Shown: positions 54,190 to 62,838 of the stretch, in pieces
Layout of the letters: each line of letters opens with the position of its first letter
Position numbering within the stretch: position 1 is the stretch's first letter
Source of the DNA: Bacillus sp. EB106-08-02-XG196
GTDB lineage: Bacteria; Bacillota; Bacilli; Bacillales; Cytobacillaceae
Direction of reading: 5' to 3'
NCBI RefSeq assembly: GCF_013396335.1
Contig: NZ_JABWSY010000003.1
Location: forward strand, 1 to 64,000
Length of the DNA: 64,000 nucleotides
Position numbers and translations under genes: made by a program
The notes under the pieces: model-generated
Seen by the model: the letters and a program-made list of their open reading frames with translations, nothing else
Databases searched by the model: none
Told to the model about the DNA's origin: nothing

Positions 54190-54213
54190 AAAGGGCTATT
54201 TAAGCCCTTTTTT
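54190..54213 (+). terminator. terminator after the HesB-like gene
   Basis: AAGGGCT and AGCCCTT with a short loop followed by TTTTT, right after the stop codon. It is the end of the selenoprotein transcription unit. Confidence 0.88.
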
Positions 54214-54248
54214 CACATTTGGATTATGACAAAAAGGAGCAGAATTAT

Positions 54249-54851
54249 ATGAACAACCACTGGAATACTCGCTTTCTAGCTGAGAATTATGTTTATGGTA
54301 CGGAGCCAAATGTGTTCATATCTGAAATGCAGAAAAAACTTCAGTTATCCGGAGATGCTTTGGCCATTGCTGAAGGTGAAGGCAGGAATGCCGTTTTTTT
54401 AGCTGAACAAGGAATGAGGGTGACATCTTGGGATTTCGCCGAATCTGGACTGCTAAAAACGGGGAAGCTTGCCGAGAACAAAGGGGTAACCGTACGAACA
54501 GAGCTTGTCGATTTAAACGAAGCTGTCTGGGAAAAAGAGCGGTGGGATGAAATAGTTTGTGTTTTTGGACACTTCCCAAAAGAAACACGTAAAAAAACAC
54601 TTGAAGGAGTAAAAAAAGCAGTAAAACCAGGTGGTTATTTTGTGACAGAAGTATATTCGATTTATCAACTTCCCTATAAAAGCGGGGGTCCTAGAGATAT
54701 TAATTTCCTCTATTCTCCGGAAGAGTTCCTGCAAACCTTTTCGGATTGGCGGATTGTTCATTTCTTCATGGGTGAAGCTATTCGCCATGAGGGAGAATTA
54801 CATACCGGCTTAGCACATGTTATTCAATTTGTTGGCCAAAAACTTGAATAA
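54249..54851 (+). CDS. class I SAM-dependent methyltransferase (TehB-like)
   Basis: A 200-residue methyltransferase. AIAEGEGRNAVFLAEQG is SAM motif I, WDFAESGL motif post-I, and VKPGGYFVTEVYS motif III. The start at 54249 has AAAAGGAG upstream. The family includes tellurite-resistance-type methyltransferases, but the substrate is unknown. It follows the HesB-like gene after a terminator; methylation of selenium or sulfur compounds would fit but is only a guess. Confidence 0.85.
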   Translation: MNNHWNTRFLAENYVYGTEPNVFISEMQKKLQLSGDALAIAEGEGRNAVFLAEQGMRVTSWDFAESGLLKTGKLAENKGVTVRTELVDLNEAVWEKERWDEIVCVFGHFPKETRKKTLEGVKKAVKPGGYFVTEVYSIYQLPYKSGGPRDINFLYSPEEFLQTFSDWRIVHFFMGEAIRHEGELHTGLAHVIQFVGQKLE

Positions 54852-54943
54852 ATCACGGTACAGGGGATAAGCCAGAAGACTAATCGGGGTACGATTATAA
54901 TAAAGAAACGGATGTTACTTTAACGTTTTAACCAAATTTTTTT

Positions 54944-54966
54944 AAGGGGGCTTATTAAGCCTCCTT
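54944..54966 (+). terminator. terminator after the methyltransferase gene
   Basis: AAGGGGGCTT and AAGCCTCCTT form a 10-bp stem (one G-U) around a 3-base loop. The tail TGTTATATT is weakly T-rich. It lies about 90 bases after the stop codon. Confidence 0.65.
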
Positions 54967-55018
54967 TGTTATATTAATTAGCCAGTCATCCATGTATAAT
55001 ATCTGGTTTTTCCCTCTT

Positions 55019-55212
55019 TTATTTTTCCTTATTATGCTCTCCCCAGTGGCACATTTCCTAGATAAGAGGCCAAAGAGTTTGCCCTTTTTGAGTAAGGCTA
55101 TATTCGACCTTTGGAGGAATTTGTGGATATTCCTTTCGATGAATTAAGCCATCACTCTCCAATTCCTTTAAAGTAGAACTGAGACTGGCGCGTCTACTTG
55201 AACTATAGGTAT
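55019..55212 (-). pseudogene. remnant of an HxlR-family transcriptional regulator
   Basis: Read on the minus strand, the C-terminal half of an HxlR HTH protein is recognisable: RRASLSSTLKELESDGLIHR, KEYPQIPPKVEYSLTQKG and WPLI, then an in-frame TAG, then EMCHWGEHNKEK and TAA. The N-terminal half is missing. It lies in the gap between the methyltransferase and csoR genes. Truncation plus the internal TAG mark it as a decayed gene. Confidence 0.78.
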
Positions 55213-55264
55213 AGATACAGTTGCTAAGTGAACATTAAAATAAACGTTTATTATTTTTTAATAC

Positions 55265-55294
55265 TTTACATACCCTATGAGGGTATGGTAAGAT
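55265..55294 (+). promoter_or_regulatory. csoR promoter and operator
   Basis: TTTACA (55265-55270) and TAAGAT (55289-55294) with an 18-base spacer hold the palindrome ATACCCTATGAGGGTAT (55270-55286), the typical CsoR operator. The gene is therefore probably autoregulated by copper. Confidence 0.8.
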
Positions 55295-55319
55295 GAAATC
55301 AATTTAGGAGGTAAGACTG

Positions 55320-55652
55320 ATGGAAAACTCAATGAAAGTAGAAGATTGCCATACTGAGGGTGTTACTTCTTGCCGAAAAAGTCATCATCCTGAACGTGTA
55401 AAAAATAATTTAACCTCACGATTAAATCGTATCGAAGGTCAAATTCGAGGCATTAAAGGAATGATCGACAAAGATGTATACTGTGATGATGTAATTACAC
55501 AACTCTCTGCCACCCAATCTGCTTTAAATAGTGTAGCCAAAATTCTTTTGGAAGGTCATCTAAAAGGTTGTGTGGTCGACCGTCTTTCAGTAGGTGATGA
55601 AGAGGTTTTAGATGAATTAGTTGTGACGATTCAAAAGCTATTGAAAAAGTAA
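55320..55652 (+). CDS. csoR: copper-sensing transcriptional repressor CsoR
   Basis: A 110-residue all-helical repressor (DUF156 family). The Cu(I) ligands Cys55 (VYCDDV), His80 and Cys84 (EGHLKGC) are all present, which separates it from CstR and RcnR types. LNRIEGQIRGIKGMI is the DNA-binding helix region. A His/Cys-bearing N-terminal extension (CHTEGVTSCRKSHH) precedes it. TTAGGAGG precedes the ATG. Copper binding should release it from the operators in front of csoR, copZ and copA, and possibly those in front of the selenoprotein locus. Confidence 0.94.
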   Translation: MENSMKVEDCHTEGVTSCRKSHHPERVKNNLTSRLNRIEGQIRGIKGMIDKDVYCDDVITQLSATQSALNSVAKILLEGHLKGCVVDRLSVGDEEVLDELVVTIQKLLKK

Positions 55653-55670
55653 AAATTTTTTATCTTCATT

Positions 55671-55687
55671 ATACCCCTATGGCGTAT
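55671..55687 (+). promoter_or_regulatory. CsoR operator upstream of copZ
   Basis: ATACCCCTATGGCGTAT matches the operator found before csoR. It lies 40 bases before the copZ start codon. Confidence 0.75.
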
Positions 55688-55727
55688 ATTATGCAAAATA
55701 ACATATCATTTTAAGGAGAGAGAAAAC

Positions 55728-55934
55728 ATGAAAAATATAACATTAAACGTACAAGGAATGTCTTGTGGTCATTGTGTGAAGGCAGTTGAGGGAAGTGTTG
55801 GTAAATTAGAAGGCGTTAATGGAGTAAACGTTAAACTAGAGGATGCTCAAGTAGAAGTAACCTTTAATGAATCACAAGTTTCACTAGGACAAATTAAAGA
55901 AACGATTGAAGACCAAGGATATGACGTAGAATAA
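55728..55934 (+). CDS. copZ: copper chaperone CopZ
   Basis: A 68-residue heavy-metal-associated domain. GMSCGHCVKAVEG holds the CxxC Cu(I) site. It carries copper in the cytoplasm to CopA and probably to CsoR. AGGAGAG precedes the ATG. It has its own operator and terminator. Confidence 0.94.
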   Translation: MKNITLNVQGMSCGHCVKAVEGSVGKLEGVNGVNVKLEDAQVEVTFNESQVSLGQIKETIEDQGYDVE

Positions 55935-55963
55935 GAGTGCTCCCTTTGCACTCTCTTATTTTC
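55930..55963 (+). terminator. terminator between copZ and copA
   Basis: AATAAGAGTGC and GCACTCTCTTATT pair (two-base bulge) with a 7-base loop and a TTTTC tail, starting at the copZ stop codon. It uncouples copZ from copA, which has its own operator. Confidence 0.8.
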
Positions 55964-55972
55964 AAAAAAAAT

Positions 55973-55989
55973 ATACCCCTATAAGGTAT
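55973..55989 (+). promoter_or_regulatory. CsoR operator upstream of copA
   Basis: ATACCCCTATAAGGTAT lies 19 bases before the copA start and matches the other operators, with one half imperfect. Confidence 0.72.
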
Positions 55990-56008
55990 AGGAGAGGTGG
56001 AAAGCATT

Positions 56009-58441
56009 ATGAGTTCAGCAGCAAAAAGTGTAGCTGTTAAGGAAGCAAGTATTGGAATTATAGGAATGACGTGTGCCGCATGTGCGACACGTATTGAAAA
56101 AGGGTTAAATAAAATGGAGGGTGTCGAGCAAGCAACTGTCAACTTAGCACTAGAAAAATCATCGATTAAATATGACCCGTCAAAACTAAGTGAAGCAGAT
56201 TTTGAAAAGAAAATTGAAGCACTTGGCTACGGTGTTGTGAAACAAAAGGCAGAATTCGAGATTACTGGAATGACCTGTGCAGCATGTTCCACACGTATTG
56301 AAAAAGGGTTAAATAAGATGGAAGGTGTTGCAATTGCGAACGTCAACTTAGCCCTTGAAAGAGCAACCATCGAATTTAATCCATCGGAAGTTACGATTGC
56401 TGATATTATTGCAAAAGTTGAGAATCTAGGTTACGGTGCACATCAAAAGCAAGACGAGCAAGCTCAGGTAGATCACCGTGAAAAGCATATTAAAGACCAG
56501 CAACGTAAATTTATTATTTCGGTGATTTTATCGTTACCACTATTATGGACGATGGTAGCGCACTTTTCATTTATATCGTTTCTATATGTACCAGATATCT
56601 TAATGAATCCATGGTTCCAACTAATCCTGGCAACACCGGTACAATTTATTATCGGGAAACAGTTTTATGTTGGTGCTTACAAATCACTTCGTAATGGCAG
56701 TGCTAATATGGATGTGCTCGTTGTCATGGGTACTTCAGCAGCCTATTTTTATAGCGTATATCAAGCAATTGTCACAGCTGGAACACACCATGCACCACAC
56801 CTATATTTTGAAACAAGTGCGGTACTGATCACACTGATTCTATTAGGGAAATTATTTGAAGCAAAAGCAAAAGGCCGTTCATCTGAAGCAATTAAAAAAT
56901 TAATGGGGCTTCAAGCTAAAACGGCGATTGTTGTACGTGACGGAGTAGAAAAAGAAATACCGTTTGAGGAAGTAGTTATTGGTGACACTATTTTAGTGAA
57001 ACCAGGTGAGAAAATTCCAGTTGATGGAGAAGTATTAGAAGGAACAACAGCCGTTGATGAATCAATGTTAACAGGCGAAAGCTTACCAGTAGATAAACAA
57101 GCTGGTGACGTATTATATGGATCTACCATTAATAAAAATGGTTTCATCAAAATGAAAGCAACAAAGGTTGGGCGTGATACAGCGTTAGCTCAAATCATTA
57201 AAGTAGTAGAGGATGCACAAGGTTCGAAAGCACCGATCCAACGTTTAGCGGACCAAATTTCAGGTATTTTTGTGCCGATTGTAGTAGGAATTGCCATTCT
57301 CACATTCTTAGTTTGGATTATCTGGGTTCAACCAGGTGAGTTTACACCGGCGCTTGAAGTGTTAATCGCGGTACTTGTCATAGCTTGTCCATGTGCTCTT
57401 GGTTTAGCCACTCCGACTTCCATTATGGCAGGAAGCGGTCGTTCAGCAGAATTTGGTATTTTATTCAAAGGCGGCGAGCATTTAGAACAAACACAGGGCA
57501 TTGACACAGTGGTGGTAGATAAAACAGGTACAGTTACACACGGTAAACCTGTATTAACAGATGTTTTAGCAGCAGATGGTCAAGACGAAGAGAAGTTTTT
57601 ATCGCTGATTGGTGCAGCGGAAAGACAATCTGAGCATCCATTAGCTGAAGCAATCGTTCAAGGTATTGTGGAGAAAGGCATCGAACTTGGCAACGTCCAG
57701 TTCTTCGAAGCAATTCCAGGTTATGGTGTTCAAGCAACAGTTTCAGGTCAAGGGGTTGTCATTGGTACACGTAAGCTTATGCAGCAATATGGGATCGATA
57801 TTACAGCAGTTCTCTCAAGCATGGAGAAATTGGAGAGTGATGGTAAAACAGCGATGCTAGCTGGTATTAATGGACAATACGCAGGGCTAGTGGCCGTAGC
57901 GGATACTATTAAAGATACATCTCGACAAGCTATTCATCGTTTACAAGAAATGGGCATCAACGTCATTATGATGACAGGTGATAATGAGCGTACTGCGAAA
58001 GCAATTGGGAAAGAGGTGGGAGTTGACGCAGTCATTGCGGAAGTCCTTCCTGAAGGTAAGGCAGATGAAGTGAAAAAGTTACAACAACAGGGTAAAAAAG
58101 TTGCAATGGTCGGCGATGGGATTAATGACGCACCAGCACTAGCCACAGCGGATGTTGGGATGGCCATTGGTACAGGTACAGATGTCGCAATGGAAGCTGC
58201 GGATATTACACTGATCCGAGGAGACTTAAACAGTATTGCCGATGCAATCTTAATGAGCCGTAAAACAATGCGTAATATTAAGCAAAACCTATTTTGGGCG
58301 TTTGCCTATAACGTAATCGGGATTCCAATTGCGGCAGCAGGATTCCTTGCACCATGGGTCGCTGGTGCAGCGATGGCATTTAGTTCTGTGTCGGTTGTGT
58401 TGAACGCATTACGTTTACAAAGAGTGAAATTAGAAAAATAA
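56009..58441 (+). CDS. copA: copper-exporting P1B-type ATPase CopA
   Basis: An 810-residue Cu(I)-exporting P-type ATPase. Two N-terminal metal-binding domains carry GMTCAAC (Cys22/Cys25, and a second copy about 68 residues later). The membrane CPC in [11 protein letters not shown], the phosphorylated Asp in DKTGT, the SEHPLAEA motif and [10 protein letters not shown] are intact. Eight transmembrane helices are expected. The ATG at 56009 is preferred to a GTG at 55997 that touches the ribosome-binding site. It is the last gene of the csoR-copZ-copA set. Confidence 0.95.
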   Translation: MSSAAKSVAVKEASIGIIGMTCAACATRIEKGLNKMEGVEQATVNLALEKSSIKYDPSKLSEADFEKKIEALGYGVVKQKAEFEITGMTCAACSTRIEKGLNKMEGVAIANVNLALERATIEFNPSEVTIADIIAKVENLGYGAHQKQDEQAQVDHREKHIKDQQRKFIISVILSLPLLWTMVAHFSFISFLYVPDILMNPWFQLILATPVQFIIGKQFYVGAYKSLRNGSANMDVLVVMGTSAAYFYSVYQAIVTAGTHHAPHLYFETSAVLITLILLGKLFEAKAKGRSSEAIKKLMGLQAKTAIVVRDGVEKEIPFEEVVIGDTILVKPGEKIPVDGEVLEGTTAVDESMLTGESLPVDKQAGDVLYGSTINKNGFIKMKATKVGRDTALAQIIKVVEDAQGSKAPIQRLADQISGIFVPIVVGIAILTFLVWIIWVQPGEFTPALEVLIAVLVIACPCALGLATPTSIMAGSGRSAEFGILFKGGEHLEQTQGIDTVVVDKTGTVTHGKPVLTDVLAADGQDEEKFLSLIGAAERQSEHPLAEAIVQGIVEKGIELGNVQFFEAIPGYGVQATVSGQGVVIGTRKLMQQYGIDITAVLSSMEKLESDGKTAMLAGINGQYAGLVAVADTIKDTSRQAIHRLQEMGINVIMMTGDNERTAKAIGKEVGVDAVIAEVLPEGKADEVKKLQQQGKKVAMVGDGINDAPALATADVGMAIGTGTDVAMEAADITLIRGDLNSIADAILMSRKTMRNIKQNLFWAFAYNVIGIPIAAAGFLAPWVAGAAMAFSSVSVVLNALRLQRVKLEK

Positions 58442-58453
58442 AGTTACTGTTAG

Positions 58454-58494
58454 CTGTAGAGTAAACCACGATTTGCGTAGTTTACTCTATAGCC
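58454..58494 (+). terminator. terminator after copA
   Basis: GCTGTAGAGTAAAC and GTTTACTCTATAGC form a 14-bp stem with a 13-base loop and a CTTTCT tail. Confidence 0.75.
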
Positions 58495-58548
58495 TTTCTA
58501 TTCTGGAAGATGTATATTTTTAGGAAAATAGATTAGTAGGATGTGAGA

Positions 58549-59184
58549 ATGGTAATGGATCACAAGGAGAAAAAGGTTAAATTGGCTATTAACGGTGGGA
58601 TAGCATTCGGTGCAAAACTAAATGTTAAACAACTAGGCGTCATTGCCCAGTACATGAATGATGGAGATGAACTGGAGTTGACCACTTTCCAACAACTTTA
58701 CATTGAGGTACTTGAAAGTAAGGTGAAATTCGTCAAGGGAAAGTTTATGGAAGTGGGATTGTCGTGTTACCCAGTAGGAAATTTCGTGAAAAGCTTAAGA
58801 ACCTGTAATTTTTGTAAAGGGGAAGAAGAGGAAGGAATGCCGGTAGCCATTGAACTAAATAAGCGAATAGCAGGAAAAACAGTTCCCTTTACACTTCGCC
58901 CAGCCTATACAGGATGTCCGGTTGGATGTGGTGAACCTCTAGTAAATGATATCGGCGTCATGAAAGTACAAAACGGATATGATTTATACATTGGAGGAAA
59001 AGCAAAAGGAAAGGATGCCCAAATAGGTACTTTATTTATGGAGCAACTAATGCCTGAACAGTTATACAAGATAGTCGAAAATATCATTACTATCTATGCT
59101 GAACAAGGAAAAAAGAGAGAACCGTTATTTAAATTTATTAACCGTTTTGGATTCGAAAACTTAAAAAGTCAAGTAACTGGATAA
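58549..59184 (+). CDS. nitrite/sulfite reductase-like siroheme/4Fe-4S domain protein
   Basis: A protein of about 211 residues corresponding to one half-repeat of siroheme nitrite/sulfite reductases. An N-terminal ferredoxin-like domain (LAINGGIAFGAKLNVKQLGVIAQYM) precedes cysteines in RTCNFCKGEEEEG and YTGCPVGCGEPLVNDIG, which supply the 4Fe-4S/siroheme site. It is much shorter than the full reductase (about 500-570), so it may be a stand-alone electron carrier or siroheme-binding protein. GTG 58543, ATG 58549 and ATG 58555 are possible starts; TAGGATG fits 58549. It lies after copA with no clear CsoR operator. A TAA is followed by 35 further in-frame codons up to 59292. Confidence 0.75.
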   Translation: MVMDHKEKKVKLAINGGIAFGAKLNVKQLGVIAQYMNDGDELELTTFQQLYIEVLESKVKFVKGKFMEVGLSCYPVGNFVKSLRTCNFCKGEEEEGMPVAIELNKRIAGKTVPFTLRPAYTGCPVGCGEPLVNDIGVMKVQNGYDLYIGGKAKGKDAQIGTLFMEQLMPEQLYKIVENIITIYAEQGKKREPLFKFINRFGFENLKSQVTG

Positions 59185-59279
59185 ATAAATGAACCGATGG
59201 AGCTTCCTGGGCAATTATTAAAACTAAGAATAAAATATGACCCGGAAATTTATTTTGGCCCCTGGCATTCGAAAAATGA

Positions 59280-59301
59280 AAGGGCTACTTAGCCCTTTTT
59301 G
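59280..59301 (+). terminator. terminator after the siroheme-type gene
   Basis: AAGGGCT and AGCCCTT with a 4-base loop, followed by TTT. It resembles the terminator after the HesB-like gene. Confidence 0.85.
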
Positions 59302-59416
59302 TGTTCAATAAGACATTAGAGTTGATTTCTTATTTTTCCTTCCTACTTTTTTCATACAACTTACGTGCCATTTCCTCCAATTAGCTAATTAACCTACATA
59401 ATAATTGTTATTAATT

Positions 59417-59570
59417 GTTCCCTTGAACCGTGATAGCGGAGTGGTGAGGGAACGATACTTGGATAATCGTTCCCGTAAACAACGAAAAAAAGGGGTATAG
59501 GGAACAATAATCGTAGAATCGTTCCCTGGAACTGCGAAAACGTAGTGTACCGGAACAATACTAGTTTCAT
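59417..59570. repeat. array E: three units of 51-52 bp
   Basis: GTTCCC marks copies at 59417, 59469 and 59520; GGGAAC or GGAAC lies about 30 bases further in each, forming inverted arms. The rest of the unit is only loosely conserved. The 464-bp gap between the siroheme-type gene and the next minus-strand gene holds this array and two terminators but no gene. Confidence 0.72.
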
Positions 59571-59578
59571 ATTAAAAT

Positions 59579-59607
59579 GGGCTCTCCAAGAATGGGGGAG
59601 CCCTTTT
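59579..59607 (-). terminator. bidirectional terminator at the end of the ThuA/oxidoreductase operon
   Basis: GGGCTC and GAGCCC arms, with additional pairing inside, lie about 40 bases after the end of the minus-strand gene. Both sides have T-rich tails on the respective strands (CATTTTAAT on minus, TTTTATTT on plus). Confidence 0.7.
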
Positions 59608-59648
59608 ATTTCGTTTATGAAAATATTCTATTCTAGCGAATTACTTAA

Positions 59649-60740
59649 TTAAGCCTGTAACTCCATAGACACAGATTCAGGACGCTCACATGTACTTTCC
59701 ATTATATAATGTTTACCACTATCAGAGGAATCATGGAAGCCATGCATCGCCTCTAAGACGTGATACGCTAATTCGCTATTTGCTCGGTATTTCCCACCTT
59801 CAAGGATTGCTTTGGCCATATCAGCAACGCCAAGCCCTCGATTGTTTTGGGAATATCCATATGCAAGAGGTACCTCTTTAAACTCATTTTCGTCACGTTT
59901 CCTTATTTTGACAGTCCCGCCGAACGTATTGGGATCAGGGACAAGTAAGGTCCCTTCACTGCCATAAATTTCAATAGGGGGCAGCGAGGTGCCGCCAAAG
60001 GCATCAAAGCTTGTGGTAATACTTCCAATTACCCCCGAGGCAAAATCGATCACACCTGAGATATGTGTAGGGGTTGATACCTCAATTTTTGTACCCGCTT
60101 TTGGTGTGCTAAGCACAGTTCTATCATGATAACTGATACGAGTAGAACCAGAAATTCGTTTGATTGGTCCTAAAAGAGCCACTAAGGCTGTTAAGTAATA
60201 AGGTCCCATATCAAACATGGGTCCGCCGCCAATATCATAATAAAAAGCAGGGTCTGGATGCCAATGTTCGTGCCCGCGGCAAATCATGAATGCAGATGCA
60301 CCAATTGGTACTCCAATTTCACCTTGTTCTATTAGATGGATAGCAGTTTGAATACCAGCACCTAAGAAGGTGTCAGGTGCACTGCCAACAAGAAGATTAT
60401 GCTTCTTAGCTGTTTCTAAAATTTGTTTTCCTTCCTCGCGTGTCACAGCAAGTGGTTTTTCTGTATAAACATGCTTTCCAGCTTCAAGTGCCTGAATGCA
60501 AACAGCAGCATGTGCTTTAGGGATGGTTAGATTAATGACGAGTTCAATTGCTGGGTCAGACAGTAACTCTTCAACGGAACAAGCCCTAGGGATACCAAAC
60601 TTTTCAGCTTGTAATTGTGCCCGCTGTACATCCAAGTCCGCACAAGCAATTAACTCGAGGTGAGGGAACTTCTGACAGTTTTCCATATAAATAGAACTAA
60701 TATTTCCACAACCAATAATACCGATTTTAAGTTTTTTCAT
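59649..60740 (-). CDS. Gfo/Idh/MocA family oxidoreductase
   Basis: A 363-residue NAD(P)-dependent oxidoreductase. The Rossmann start KIGIIGCGNISSIYM, EKPLAVTREEGK and the C-terminal DIGGGPMFDMGPYYLTALVALLG are family blocks. The ATG at 60740 has TGGAGG upstream; a longer frame overlaps the neighbouring gene. It is the third gene of a minus-strand operon with ThuA and another Gfo/Idh/MocA protein, probably for oxidation of an unidentified sugar or cyclitol. Confidence 0.9.
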   Translation of the reverse strand: MKKLKIGIIGCGNISSIYMENCQKFPHLELIACADLDVQRAQLQAEKFGIPRACSVEELLSDPAIELVINLTIPKAHAAVCIQALEAGKHVYTEKPLAVTREEGKQILETAKKHNLLVGSAPDTFLGAGIQTAIHLIEQGEIGVPIGASAFMICRGHEHWHPDPAFYYDIGGGPMFDMGPYYLTALVALLGPIKRISGSTRISYHDRTVLSTPKAGTKIEVSTPTHISGVIDFASGVIGSITTSFDAFGGTSLPPIEIYGSEGTLLVPDPNTFGGTVKIRKRDENEFKEVPLAYGYSQNNRGLGVADMAKAILEGGKYRANSELAYHVLEAMHGFHDSSDSGKHYIMESTCERPESVSMELQA

Positions 60741-60783
60741 AGGAACCTCCAGTATATTTTTATGGATTAGCTTGCCTTCCGCC

Positions 60784-61521
60784 TTACTGACTGTCTCCCA
60801 TGCCGGTGTAGGTCCGTACATTTCCATAAATAGACGCAGCGTCCCATTCTCCGGCCCGTTTCTTACCTTCAGCAGCCCACAAAAATCCGCGTCGCATGAT
60901 CAGCGAAACTTCCGGCATAGCGACAATATTCGCTTGATGTCCTAACGAACTATAAAACACATTCCCATTGCCCCAGCGTTTTGTCCAAACCACAGGCATA
61001 TCTACTGCTTTATTCGCCGCGTGCGGTCCGTGAAAAACCGGGAAACGAGTGGTAGCTAATACTTCAACAGCTGGATCGTAGTGAAGGTAATACTGCTCAC
61101 TTGCGACTTTAAAATCAGAGATACCCTCTAATAATGGACTTGAGGAATACTTGATATTGACCATGTATTCTACACTGTCATTTCCGGGATGGGCCACCCA
61201 ATTACCCCCGGTCATAAATTGCCAGTCCACATTATTTCGAAAAGAGTCACACATTCCACCATGGCATCCCGCTAAACCTACACCAGCGGCCACGGCTTCC
61301 GAGATATTTAAGACATACTTCCTTTCAATTTCACCCATCGTCCAGTGGGGAACGATTAAATCTAACGATTTTAACTTTTCCTTGTCTGCGTATGAGTCTA
61401 GTGAATTGGATACCTCTACTTGGAAGTTTTCTTCCTCAAGGATCCCCTTAAAGATTTCAGCTACCTGTTCGGGCTGATGGCCATCCCAGCCGCCCCAAAC
61501 AATCAATGCACTTTTTTTCAT
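60784..61521 (-). CDS. ThuA-like (trehalose utilisation family) protein
   Basis: A 245-residue protein of the ThuA family, a glutamine amidotransferase-like fold. LIVWGGWDGHQPEQVAEIFKG, VPHWTMGEI and GVGLAGCHGGMCDSFR (the nucleophile-elbow region, Cys in GCHGG) are visible. In rhizobia ThuA/ThuB convert trehalose to 3-keto forms. Its partners here are two Gfo/Idh/MocA oxidoreductases, the same combination. The start with AGGGAGTG upstream is preferred to one seven codons earlier. Confidence 0.88.
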   Translation of the reverse strand: MKKSALIVWGGWDGHQPEQVAEIFKGILEEENFQVEVSNSLDSYADKEKLKSLDLIVPHWTMGEIERKYVLNISEAVAAGVGLAGCHGGMCDSFRNNVDWQFMTGGNWVAHPGNDSVEYMVNIKYSSSPLLEGISDFKVASEQYYLHYDPAVEVLATTRFPVFHGPHAANKAVDMPVVWTKRWGNGNVFYSSLGHQANIVAMPEVSLIMRRGFLWAAEGKKRAGEWDAASIYGNVRTYTGMGDSQ

Positions 61522-61545
61522 CGTAATCGCACTCCCTATCATTTT

Positions 61546-62706
61546 TTATACCTCAGATATTCGGATCCATTGGCGTTTTTCAATCGATAAATCAACCGCT
61601 TCTAAGACTTCCTGGCACTTTACACCATCACGGAAGTTTGGAACAGGCTGTCGATTTTCCCGAAAAGACTCCATAAGTTCGACGATTTCATGAATAAACG
61701 TATGTTCATAACCAATCGTATGTCCTGGCGGCCACCAGTTTTCTGCATAAGCGTGTGCAGGGTCAGTCGCTAGGACGCGGCGGAAGCCTTGGACATCGTC
61801 TCGATCATCAACGAAATAAACCTGAAGTTCATTCATCCGTTCAAAATCAAAGATAACACTGCCCTTACTGCCATTGATCTCAAATGAATTCGTACAGCGG
61901 TGTCCAGCCGCAAAGCGAGTAGCTTCAAAGCTTCCTAGAGCTCCGTTAGCAAATTGAGCTAAAAACAGGGTAGCGTCATCCACTGTCACTTCGCCCTTTT
62001 CATTACTTTCACTGCCTGTTGCTGATAAGCCCGTCATCTGAGAAGGAATTGGACGTTCTTGAATAAACGTTTTGTTCATCCCAATTACTTCGGTAATATC
62101 GCCAATGAGGTAGTGAGATAGATCGATTAAATGAGCCCCGAGGTCTCCGTGAGAGCCTGAACCTGCAATTTCTTTCTGAAGTCTCCAGACACGCGGAAAG
62201 TTTGGGTCCACGAGCCAATCCTGTAAGAACCAGGCACGAAAATGATAGATTTCGCCCAATCTTCCTTCGTCAATAAGCTTTTTAGCCAGCATAACAGCAG
62301 GGGCAAAGCGATAGTTAAATCCAACCATATGTTTGATCCCGGCAGCCTCAACGACATCGAGCATTTCTCTAGAGTCTTTTAATGTAAGCGCTAACGGTTT
62401 TTCGCAAAAAACATGTTTGCCTGCTTGTGCAGCAGCAATGGTTATTTCTTTATGTACATCACTAGGTGCATTGATATCGATTAAATCGATATCATCTCTT
62501 ACTAAGAGGCTTTTCCAGTCGGTTGTATATTCCTCCCAGCCAAATTGCTTGGCTGCAGTGGTCACACCATTTAGGTCACGGCCGCAAATAACCTTCATTT
62601 CAGGATGAACCGTGTTCGGGAAAAACAGTGGAAGATCACGGTAAGCATGACTGTGTGCTTTTCCCATAAATTTATAGCCGACCATTCCGATTCTAAGTTT
62701 TTCCAT
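61546..62706 (-). CDS. Gfo/Idh/MocA family oxidoreductase (ThuB-like)
   Basis: A 386-residue NAD(P)-dependent oxidoreductase. The GMVGYKFMGKAHSHAY start, CEKPLALTLKDSREML and the GSHGDLGAHLIDLSHYL segment with the active-site His are present. It is the first gene of the minus-strand operon. ATG with GGAGATAAG upstream. A 3-keto-sugar or inositol-type substrate is likely; the AraC-type regulator is encoded divergently. Confidence 0.92.
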   Translation of the reverse strand: MEKLRIGMVGYKFMGKAHSHAYRDLPLFFPNTVHPEMKVICGRDLNGVTTAAKQFGWEEYTTDWKSLLVRDDIDLIDINAPSDVHKEITIAAAQAGKHVFCEKPLALTLKDSREMLDVVEAAGIKHMVGFNYRFAPAVMLAKKLIDEGRLGEIYHFRAWFLQDWLVDPNFPRVWRLQKEIAGSGSHGDLGAHLIDLSHYLIGDITEVIGMNKTFIQERPIPSQMTGLSATGSESNEKGEVTVDDATLFLAQFANGALGSFEATRFAAGHRCTNSFEINGSKGSVIFDFERMNELQVYFVDDRDDVQGFRRVLATDPAHAYAENWWPPGHTIGYEHTFIHEIVELMESFRENRQPVPNFRDGVKCQEVLEAVDLSIEKRQWIRISEV

Positions 62707-62838
62707 AGCTTATCTCCTTTTTTATGTCATCAAGATTACTCTAATATGGATAAATCTATCATTTACAGGTTTGACACAACAAGTAAAAACTTATATAATC
62801 CTAGACAAAATTTACTCTTTACTGGGGTTGTTCTTAGT

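Noticed and set aside
55040..55090. Internal stop in the HxlR remnant as a possible recoding site.
   Set aside because: The codon is TAG, the N-terminal half of the protein is missing and no start remains, so it is a pseudogene.
59185..59280. A TGA within I-TGA-PG followed by a W-x-LA pattern, similar to the second TGA region of the small selenoprotein.
   Set aside because: There is no start codon in that frame, an upstream TGA follows closely, and the downstream hairpin is weak with no G at the start of its loop. The resemblance covers only about ten residues.
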